Positions 1 to 4,783 of a DNA stretch of 7,681 bases are shown here, piece by piece. A program made the position numbers and the translations under genes. The DNA comes from an uncultured Acidobacteriota bacterium (GTDB lineage Bacteria > Acidobacteriota > Vicinamibacteria > Vicinamibacterales > SCN-69-37): NCBI GenBank assembly GCA_937880585.1, contig CALFMR010000013.1, forward strand, positions 1-7,681, given 5' to 3'. Below the pieces are notes generated by a model. The model saw only the letters and a list, made by a program, of their open reading frames with translations. It had not been told where the DNA came from and did no database searches. The stretch's first letter is position 1, and each line of letters opens with the position of its first letter.

Positions 1-315
1 TCGCGCGTCGACGTCAACCGCTGCACGTTCACCGGCAACTGGGCGGGCGCCGATGACGAGTCGGTCGGGAGCACGTACGCGGACTCGATCTTCTGGAACG
101 ACACGCTGGCCGGCGGCATCTCACCCGGCGCGCGTTATGAGCTGGACATCGGCGACGCGTCGGGTGTGCGCGGCACGTTGATCCACGGACAAGTCGACGA
201 TCTGCGTGGGACGATTGACCGCAGGCGCAACACGGTCGACCCGCCGGATCCGCAGTTCGACGACAACTTCGTCCCGCACGCACCGGAGTACGCGAAGGTC
301 GGATATCGGCCGTAG
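1..315 (+). CDS. C-terminal end of a beta-helix-type secreted protein (partial)
   Basis: Frame 1 is open from the first base to a TAG at 313-315, giving 104 residues with no start in the window, so the gene begins upstream. The visible part reads like the last rungs of a right-handed parallel beta-helix protein: NRCTFTGNWA, then DSIFWNDT, then a GxxYELDIGDAS segment and LIHGQVDDL. The pattern of short hydrophobic strands, Asn/Cys turns and 'SIFWND' rungs is typical of Pbl/PbH1-like polymorphic outer-membrane repeat proteins. The tail ends with DPPDPQFDDNFVPHAPEY, a usual way for such proteins to close. It would be exported or at the surface, perhaps binding polysaccharide; no catalytic site can be judged from this fragment. 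The neighbour converging on it is a CRTAC1-type protein, and in Acidobacteriota these two secreted repeat families often occur near each other (recalled, not searched). The fold is inferred from sequence style only. Confidence 0.6.
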   Translation, partial: SRVDVNRCTFTGNWAGADDESVGSTYADSIFWNDTLAGGISPGARYELDIGDASGVRGTLIHGQVDDLRGTIDRRRNTVDPPDPQFDDNFVPHAPEYAKVGYRP

Positions 316-384
316 GCCCGAGTCCTTCTGGCTGCGAACGTCGAGCGTGAATAGACGAGGGCGGCGTCAGCCCCCCGCCGTCGC

Positions 385-483
385 CCCCCAATCCTGAAGG
401 GTTGGGGGCTCCACAGATTCGCTGTGAAGCCCCGGGTCGTCAAATCTGCCTGTTTGTGGAGCCCTGGGCCTTCAGGCCCAGGG
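385..483. repeat. REPIN-like inverted pair of hairpin repeats
   Basis: Two related palindromic units face each other between convergent genes. Unit 1 (385-415, + strand) is a 10-bp stem (385-394/399-408, one G.U pair, loop TGAA) followed by CTCCACA. Unit 2 (483 down to 455, - strand) is a perfect stem (462-471/474-483) followed by the same CTCCACA. Both share a central CCTGAAGG and the 3' tag GGGCTCCACA. The tags pair with each other (406-415 with 455-464, 10 bp perfect), and the pairing continues as GATT 416-419 with AATC 443-446. A further hairpin, 405-416/422-433 with one mismatch, would compete with unit 1. Two REP-like units in inverted orientation around a short spacer is the architecture of REPIN/BIME elements mobilised by RAYT (TnpA-REP) transposases. 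No such transposase lies in the window. The hairpins could also act as a bidirectional transcription barrier, but no T-run follows either one. Confidence 0.65.
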
Positions 484-512
484 AATATGAAGGCTCTTCC
501 GCGGTGCCGCTG

Positions 513-2513
513 TCAGTTCGCCGGCTCGGTGACGTGCACGGTCGTGTTGATCGCCGGCGCATTCACGGTCTGCGTTTTTCCCGACGGCCACGTCACGACG
601 ATGCGATCGACGGTCGTGGCTTGACCTAGTCCGAAGTAGAGCGGCATCACGCCGTGGGACAGGTAGCCCGTGTTGCCGTCCATCACCTTCGTGTAGGTCG
701 AACCTCCGGCCGTGACCTTGACGACGGCGCCGAGGCCGTCGCGATTCGACGTCGTGCCGGTCAGTTTCACTTCGAGGTAATGGATGGTCGTCTTTGCCGA
801 CAAGTCGCTCACGAGTACCATCGGCGCCGTGTTGAAGTCGTTCGTGACGATGTCCAGGTCGCCGTCGCCGTCGATGTCGAAGATCGCGGCCGACCGGGTG
901 CTGCGCGCGCCGTCCACCCGCACGGGACCGGTGGCGCCGACGGCATTGGGATGGTTGCGGTCCTTGCCCGTCGCGTCGAGGTTGAACCACGGCACGACCA
1001 CGCCGCCGGCGCGCGGCTCGACGCCCAGCACGAACTCCGCATCGAGGAAGCCCTGGCCGTGGTTGTTGAGCTTGACCGAGTTCACGGCGTAGCGGAACGG
1101 ATAGCTCATCCCGGATCCGATGAAGACGTCGTCGAAGCCGTCGGCGTTGAGGTCGCCGACACTCGGTCCCCACGGCCAGTAGTTCTCCGTGCCCATCGCA
1201 TCCGAGGCCTCGTGATACGTGTCAGGAGCGTCCTTCACGAAGAGCGAGTTGCCCCAGATGCTCGTGCTGCCGTCGCCGCGGAAGGAGACCGGCCAAGTCA
1301 TGTGTGACTTCTCGTGCTCGTGCGACGGATCGATCTGCTCGGCCATGTCCGAGTGCATGTCCGTGATGAAGATGTCCATCTTCCCGTCGTTGTTGACGTC
1401 GAAGGACTTGATGCCCATCGCGCCCCACGACGTACGCGGGAACACCGCGCGGCTCTTGCGCTCGAAGTGTGTGCCGCCGACGTTCTCGTAGTACTGATCG
1501 TCACCTTGCATGTTCAAGACGTACAGATCCGGCCAGCCGTCGTCATTGCCGTCGATGACGCTGGCGTCACCCGTCCAGGACATGTCCTGGATGCCCATCT
1601 TGCTTGACACGTCCACGAAGTGGTTGCCGCCCTCGTTGTGGTAAAGGACGCTCTGCTCGGCGCGGTCCGGCATCGTGTGGCCGGCAAAGGCGTCCTCGAA
1701 GCCGACGTAGTACTTGTAACCGACTCCGCCGATCGTGTTCGTCGTATAGCGGCCGACGGTCGCGAGAAACAGGTCGAGTCGTCCGTCGTGGTCGTAATCG
1801 AAGAAGACGGCGCCAGACGCATGGCCGACGTAGCCCAGGCCTGACGAAGAGGTGATGTCGCGGAAGTGGCCGTGACCGTCGTTCTCGAAGAGCATGTTGC
1901 CGCCGCGGACGGTCGTCACATACAGGTCTTCATCGCCGTCGTTGTCGATGTCCGCGAACGACGCCGTGACGCTGACCTTGCCGGGGACGCCGACGCCCGC
2001 CGACGCGGTGATGTTCTGGAAGCGGCCATGACCGAGGTTACGCCAGAGCTCGTTGCCGCCGACCTGGCTCGTGAAGTAAAGGTCGAGCCGCCCATCGCCG
2101 TCGACGTCGGCGACCGCCACGCCGTTGCCGTGGTCGTAGTGCACGGCCTTGTAGTCCTTGGCGGCGTCGGCGACGACGTGGTTGTGGAAGGTGATGCCGC
2201 TCTGGGCGCGGCGATCGGTGAACTGGAAGCCGTGGAAGACGGACCACGAAGCGGCCGCGGCCTTCTGGGCCGCGGCTTCCGTATCGAGCCAGGACGAGTC
2301 GGCGAGGGCCGCCGGCACGATGCGTACTTGCAACGGGGACTCGGCAGCGGCGCGCCGCGGTGTCCCGGAGGCGGGACCGGCTTGCGCGCTGACGAGGAGG
2401 GTCATGGCCAGACAGGCACCGAAGACGACGAGCACCGATGTCAGGCGGGCGTACAGATTGTGGCTGGGCACGTCGCGGCCGCTGCAAAGCTGGGACCGTG
2501 GGTGAACCCGCAT
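513..2513 (-). CDS. CRTAC1 family protein: FG-GAP/VCBS propeller with C-terminal ASPIC/UnbV domain
   Basis: This is a 666-residue exported protein. A hydrophobic segment (about residues 22-43, LYARLTSVLVVFGACLAMTL) followed by VSAQAG looks like a signal peptide. Seven calcium-loop motifs of the form DxDxDGxxD follow at residues 136-144, 188-196, 239-247, 321-329, 372-380, 454-462 and 546-554, the number expected for a seven-bladed FG-GAP/VCBS beta-propeller. Residues about 589-655 (SNRDGLGAVVKV, GYLSHG, LYFGLG, VDRIVVTWPSG) are a clear ASPIC/UnbV domain. Such proteins are abundant in Acidobacteriota and Planctomycetes; their role is mostly unproven, with adhesion, sugar binding or matrix assembly proposed. 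Loops 4 and 6 are the least regular (DGNDDGWPD, DLNADGFDD). The ATG start has no clear Shine-Dalgarno; a GTG at 2469-2471 (residue 15) would give a more usual signal-peptide length. It is transcribed divergently from the ECF sigma gene and converges on the beta-helix gene. Confidence 0.93.
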   Translation of the reverse strand: MRVHPRSQLCSGRDVPSHNLYARLTSVLVVFGACLAMTLLVSAQAGPASGTPRRAAAESPLQVRIVPAALADSSWLDTEAAAQKAAAASWSVFHGFQFTDRRAQSGITFHNHVVADAAKDYKAVHYDHGNGVAVADVDGDGRLDLYFTSQVGGNELWRNLGHGRFQNITASAGVGVPGKVSVTASFADIDNDGDEDLYVTTVRGGNMLFENDGHGHFRDITSSSGLGYVGHASGAVFFDYDHDGRLDLFLATVGRYTTNTIGGVGYKYYVGFEDAFAGHTMPDRAEQSVLYHNEGGNHFVDVSSKMGIQDMSWTGDASVIDGNDDGWPDLYVLNMQGDDQYYENVGGTHFERKSRAVFPRTSWGAMGIKSFDVNNDGKMDIFITDMHSDMAEQIDPSHEHEKSHMTWPVSFRGDGSTSIWGNSLFVKDAPDTYHEASDAMGTENYWPWGPSVGDLNADGFDDVFIGSGMSYPFRYAVNSVKLNNHGQGFLDAEFVLGVEPRAGGVVVPWFNLDATGKDRNHPNAVGATGPVRVDGARSTRSAAIFDIDGDGDLDIVTNDFNTAPMVLVSDLSAKTTIHYLEVKLTGTTSNRDGLGAVVKVTAGGSTYTKVMDGNTGYLSHGVMPLYFGLGQATTVDRIVVTWPSGKTQTVNAPAINTTVHVTEPAN

Positions 2514-2647
2514 TAATGCAGGACCGAAGGCCCGTGACTTCCCCCGGCCGTAATCGACTTACGACACTCGGTGGCCTCGCGCGAGGGCATTGGTCGTGTC
2601 GCTCGCGAACCCTGAGGCCGACGGCGGCGTCTTGTGGGTGAGTCGAG
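2514..2647. promoter_or_regulatory. Divergent intergenic region between CRTAC1 and ECF sigma genes, with two dyads
   Basis: These 134 bases separate two divergent genes and must hold both promoters. Two symmetric sites are visible: a dyad with arms CGTAA/TTACG around a 5-base spacer (2549-2563) and a perfect 12-bp palindrome CCTCGCGCGAGG (2575-2586). An outer inverted repeat CGACAC (2562-2567)/GTGTCG (2596-2601) encloses the palindrome. These are candidate operators for a regulator acting on both genes. In a GC-rich genome short palindromes also arise by chance, so the regulatory role is inferred. No convincing sigma-70 -35/-10 pair was found for the minus-strand gene. Confidence 0.4.
2607..2631 (+). 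promoter_or_regulatory. Candidate ECF-type promoter for the sigma gene
   Basis: GAAC at 2607-2610 followed 17 bases later by CGTC at 2628-2631 matches the general GAAC / CGTC layout of many ECF sigma promoters. It lies immediately upstream of the ECF sigma gene, which would fit autoregulation. Transcription would start around 2637-2640, leaving a leader of about 8-11 bases; the Shine-Dalgarno-like GGTGAG is at 2637-2642, so it might be partly outside the transcript. The motif is short and the match rests on eight bases. Confidence 0.3.
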
Positions 2648-3187
2648 ATGAATGCGATCGTGCGACCGTGGCCGGCGGGGCGCGTGGTGAGCGCGGCGGA
2701 TCGCGCCCGCGACCTCGATGACCGCCTTGCCGAATCGTCCGCCTTGGCCGTTCGCGTCGCCTTCAGCGTCCTGCGCAACCGGGCGGACGCCGAGGACGTC
2801 GCGCAGGAGGCCTTCGTCCGCGCCTCGCGCCGGCTCGGCGCGCTGCGCGATCGCGACCGGTTCCGCGCCTGGCTCGTACGTCTGACCTGGCGGATGGCGA
2901 TCGATTGGCAGCGGAGCGGAAGGCGGCGTGGGACGCGAGAGGATGCCGTTGCGCGTCTGGCGCCACAGCACGGAGACGCCGAGGTCGACGTCGCCGCACG
3001 CGAACGGGCCACCAGGCTCTGGCAGGCGATCGACGCGCTACCCGAGCGTCTGCGACTCGTCCTCGTGCTGGCGGCGATCGACGGTCACACGACGCGCGAA
3101 GTCGCCGCACTCGCCGGTTTGCCGGAAGGGACGGTCAAGTCGCGCCTGTTCGAGGCCCGACGCCGGCTGCAGGAGCAGTTGCGATGA
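2648..3187 (+). CDS. ECF-type RNA polymerase sigma factor
   Basis: This is a 179-residue protein with the two-domain layout of extracytoplasmic function sigma factors. Region 2 spans about residues 28-94, with the core-binding DAEDVAQEAFVRA at 47-59 and the -10 recognition segment FRAWLVRLTWRMAIDW at 72-87. An Ala/Arg-rich linker follows, then region 4 at about 121-176, with LPERLRLVLVLAAIDG and the helix-turn-helix TTREVAALAGLPEGTVKSRL that reads the -35 element. The length is normal for the family and there is no C-terminal extension. The ATG start has a GGTGAG Shine-Dalgarno-like site 5 bases upstream. Its stop overlaps the start of the next gene (ATGA, 3184-3187), indicating translational coupling to a membrane protein that is its likely anti-sigma factor. 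A GAAC-N17-CGTC motif upstream suggests autoregulation. The signal sensed and the ECF group cannot be assigned from sequence alone. Confidence 0.93.
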   Translation: MNAIVRPWPAGRVVSAADRARDLDDRLAESSALAVRVAFSVLRNRADAEDVAQEAFVRASRRLGALRDRDRFRAWLVRLTWRMAIDWQRSGRRRGTREDAVARLAPQHGDAEVDVAARERATRLWQAIDALPERLRLVLVLAAIDGHTTREVAALAGLPEGTVKSRLFEARRRLQEQLR

Positions 3188-3798
3188 GAGTCGGACGAAT
3201 GGACGCGGACGACCCGGTGCAGACGTTGGCCGACGCGCTCGACCTCGAGCCGTCGTCCGGTTTTGGCGCGCGGGTGCGCGATGGCATCGAGGCCGATCGC
3301 GCCGCACGGCGCCGGACGTGGCGGTATGCAATGGCCGTCGCAGTTCCCGCCGCGGTCGCGCTGGTCGTGGTCTGGTCGGCGCACCGCCCGATCGACGAGC
3401 AACCGCGCGCGATGTCGTCTCGTGCTGGGGCGGTGATGCCGTCGGAGACGCGCGTGGCCGCGACGACAACTGAGGACGCGTCCGCGTCCACGGAGCGATC
3501 CGGCGTAGCGGTTGCGGCTCGAGCGACGGGTGAGAGCCCCAGGCGGAATGAAGAACGGCACGGAAAGGCGCGCGTGGCCCGGAACGCGTGGCGGGCGTTC
3601 GCGGCCGCGCCCGTGGTCGTGCCGCGGGGCCAACTCGAGGGCGTGCGGCAACTGGCCAGCGCCGCGGCCAGTGGTCGCGTTCGCATCGGTCCGTCACTGG
3701 CTGACTGGGCCGCCGGCGTCCAGCCAGAGGCCGCGGCGCTCCAAGCGCCGGACCCGATCCGCGTGCCGGCGCTCGACGTCGAGCCGATCGTGAACTGA
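3184..3798 (+). CDS. Single-pass membrane protein, putative anti-sigma factor (non-zinc type)
   Basis: This is a 204-residue protein whose ATG overlaps the sigma factor's stop by 4 bp, a hallmark of sigma/anti-sigma pairs. Residues 1-46 are polar and predicted cytoplasmic, with an amphipathic-looking stretch VQTLADALDL. Residues about 47-65 (WRYAMAVAVPAAVALVVVW) form one membrane helix after an Arg cluster (RAARRR), so the N-terminus should face the cytoplasm. Residues 66-204 would be periplasmic and low in complexity (Ala, Arg, Glu, Ser, Thr). The tail has a VVVPRGQLEGVRQLASAAASG segment and ends PALDVEPIVN. I recall similar PxGQ...L...G and 'PL/EPI' tails in acidobacterial proteins that follow sigma factors, but no domain name is known to me. 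There are no cysteines, so the H-x3-C-x2-C zinc motif of classic anti-sigma factors is absent. Function is inferred from position and topology. The gene could instead be a general envelope protein. Confidence 0.75.
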   Translation: MRVGRMDADDPVQTLADALDLEPSSGFGARVRDGIEADRAARRRTWRYAMAVAVPAAVALVVVWSAHRPIDEQPRAMSSRAGAVMPSETRVAATTTEDASASTERSGVAVAARATGESPRRNEERHGKARVARNAWRAFAAAPVVVPRGQLEGVRQLASAAASGRVRIGPSLADWAAGVQPEAAALQAPDPIRVPALDVEPIVN

Positions 3799-3829
3799 GG
3801 CCTCACGCGAAGGCGCGAAGATCGCGAAG
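3799..3829 (+). repeat. GCGAAG-type interspersed repeat, copy A
   Basis: Directly after the anti-sigma stop codon comes GGCCTCAC followed by three spaced CGCGAAG units. A second, inverted copy lies at 4700-4730. The first 14 bases are identical in both and the remainder differs only in spacer bases and one indel. The GGCCTCAC here also pairs with GTGAGGCC at 3843-3850 (8 bp, 36-base loop), so the stretch 3799-3850 could fold as a large stem-loop after the sigma/anti-sigma pair. I have the impression that CGCGAAG-unit repeats are common between genes in Acidobacteriota; this was not searched. Confidence 0.6.
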
Positions 3830-3908
3830 GACGGATGCCGGGGTGAGGCCAGAGGTCAAGAAAAGATGACGTCGCGAGCCCTGAGTGCAGCGAGGGGCGA
3901 AGCTCGTC

Positions 3909-3932
3909 GCGCTGGGGCTGGGGCCCCAGCGC
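3909..3932 (+). promoter_or_regulatory. Leader hairpin containing a 14-bp perfect palindrome
   Basis: GCGCTGGGG (3909-3917) and CCCCAGCGC (3924-3932) form a perfect 9-bp stem with a 6-base loop. An overlapping alternative is the perfect palindrome GCTGGGGCCCCAGC at 3917-3930. It sits 25 bases upstream of a strong Shine-Dalgarno and has no T-run after it, so it is not a typical intrinsic terminator. It may be an operator, an mRNA-stabilising hairpin or a weak attenuator between the anti-sigma gene and the exported protein gene. Confidence 0.4.
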
Positions 3933-3957
3933 ATTGCAAAGAAGAAGATGACTCGTC

Positions 3958-3965
3958 GAGGAGGT
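3958..3965 (+). promoter_or_regulatory. Strong Shine-Dalgarno fixing the start at 3972
   Basis: GAGGAGGT lies 6 bases before the ATG at 3972. This is the strongest ribosome binding site seen in the window. It decides against the in-frame upstream ATG at 3885, whose extra residues are basic and not signal-peptide-like. Confidence 0.85.
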
Positions 3966-3971
3966 CCTCAT

Positions 3972-4616
3972 ATGCGCCGGTTCTCTGTCCTGATAGCAAT
4001 GTGCGCGCTGCTGGCTGGCGCGGATTCGATCGTCACGGTCGCGCGTCAGGCGGACGCCGCGTCGACGCCCAAGCCTGCCGCCACGCCTCAGTCCGCCGCG
4101 GCACCGGCGCCCGCGAAGACTCCGCGTCCTCCGGTGTCCGTCGAGGCGCGATCGGTGCGCGTCGATGTCTTGATTCAACGCAAGAAGGGCGGTCAGATCG
4201 TCAGCAGCCTGCCGTACACGCTGGTCGGCGAGACGGGTGACGGCATCGGCACGCACGGTCTGAGCCTGCGGCTCGGCGTCAACGTGCCCGTACCCACACC
4301 CGGCTACTATGCTCCGAATCAGCCGCCGCAGCCGGTCACGATCAACTATCAGAACGTCGGCACGAACATCGACTGCTATGTCGCCGCCGCGGCCGGTGAC
4401 CGCTACGACGTGCGGTTCATCCTCGACGACTCGTCGGTCGCCGATGCGAACGGCACGCAGGATCCGACCGCCGGCGTCACCGCACCGGTCTTCCGCTCCT
4501 ACCGCATCACGACCAACCTCGTCGTCAAAGACGGCGAGCGCCAGGAGATCAACGTCGCCACCGACAAAGTGAGCGGCGAGACGGTCGTGGCTGAGATCAC
4601 CGTCACGGGGCTGTGA
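3972..4616 (+). CDS. Exported protein with secretin-like C-terminal half, function unknown
   Basis: This is a 214-residue protein. Residues 1 to about 30 are a signal peptide (MRRFSVLIAMCALLAG...); cysteine 11 lacks a proper lipobox. Residues 31-55 are a Pro/Ala/Thr-rich linker. The rest is a beta-rich domain: VRVDVLIQR (62-70), a Lys/Gly turn, SSLPYTLV (78-85), LSLRLGVNVPVPTP (97-110), INYQNVGTNIDCYV (124-137), YDVRFILDDSSV (145-156), VFRSYRITTNLVVKDGERQ (173-191), then ATDKVSGETVVAEITV. The order 'Y.NVGT..D', 'hydrophobic strand plus DSSV', 'FRSYR..T.LVVKDGE' parallels the secretin domain (PF00263) order 'vGt.L.v.P', 'evSs', 'tr...t.v.v.dGqt'. The match is by eye and the protein is far shorter than a secretin, so it is not a complete pore. 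I recall similar unnamed acidobacterial proteins near ECF sigma factors. It follows the sigma/anti-sigma pair on the same strand after a 173-base gap containing a repeat and a hairpin. Confidence 0.85.
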   Translation: MRRFSVLIAMCALLAGADSIVTVARQADAASTPKPAATPQSAAAPAPAKTPRPPVSVEARSVRVDVLIQRKKGGQIVSSLPYTLVGETGDGIGTHGLSLRLGVNVPVPTPGYYAPNQPPQPVTINYQNVGTNIDCYVAAAAGDRYDVRFILDDSSVADANGTQDPTAGVTAPVFRSYRITTNLVVKDGERQEINVATDKVSGETVVAEITVTGL

Positions 4617-4649
4617 GGAGGCAGGACGGATCAAGCAAGTTAGAAATGT

Positions 4650-4670
4650 GAAGCCAGAAGCCAGAAGTGA
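4650..4670 (+). repeat. Three tandem 7-base repeats (GAAGCCA)
   Basis: GAAGCCA occurs at 4650-4656 and 4657-4663, followed by the variant GAAGTGA at 4664-4670. It lies in the 167-base gap between the secretin-like gene and the amine oxidase gene, just before the inverted GCGAAG-type repeat. There is no reading frame reason for it. It is probably a slipped-strand microsatellite or part of a larger interspersed element. Confidence 0.6.
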
Positions 4671-4699
4671 GTGCCGGGTTCGTGAGTGCTCGTCCGCTG

Positions 4700-4730
4700 C
4701 TTTCGCGCCTTCGCGGCTTCGCGTGAGGCC
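4700..4730 (-). repeat. GCGAAG-type interspersed repeat, copy B (inverted)
   Basis: Read on the minus strand, this is GGCCTCACGCGAAG, a CCGCGAAG unit and then GCGCGAAAG. It is the inverted partner of 3799-3829. Locally, GCTTTCG (4699-4705) and CGAAAGC (4731-4737) border it as a 7-bp inverted repeat, so the copy sits in the loop of a potential stem. The two copies bracket the secretin-like gene. Confidence 0.6.
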
Positions 4731-4783
4731 CGAAAGCGGCGCGCGGTTCTCGTCCTGCACTACTCTGACGAGGGAGTCTCTCG

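Noticed and set aside
360..379. GGCGG/CCGCC hairpin after the beta-helix gene
   Set aside because: Five G/C pairs over a 10-base loop are expected by chance in this composition and there is no T-run.
462..483. Intrinsic terminator
   Set aside because: The stem is strong, but no T-run follows on either strand, and a related unit lies inverted nearby, so an interspersed repeat explains it better.
1866..2516. A 216-codon plus-strand frame rich in Val, Asp and Ala
   Set aside because: It mirrors the Ca-binding loops of the CRTAC1 gene on the other strand; the Val/Asp-rich pattern is the antisense image of those repeats.
3885..3971. Upstream in-frame extension of the exported protein
   Set aside because: It would put 29 basic residues before the signal peptide, and the strong Shine-Dalgarno at 3958-3965 serves the ATG at 3972.
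3972..4004. Lipoprotein signal peptide around Cys11
   Set aside because: The residue before the cysteine is Met rather than Gly, Ala or Ser, and only 10 residues precede it, so no valid lipobox is present.
3135..4760. A 541-codon open frame on the minus strand
   Set aside because: It runs opposite the end of the ECF sigma, the anti-sigma and the secretin-like genes, all of which have better coding evidence. Its translation is low-complexity Arg/Ser/Ala with no domain, as expected for a shadow frame in GC-rich DNA.
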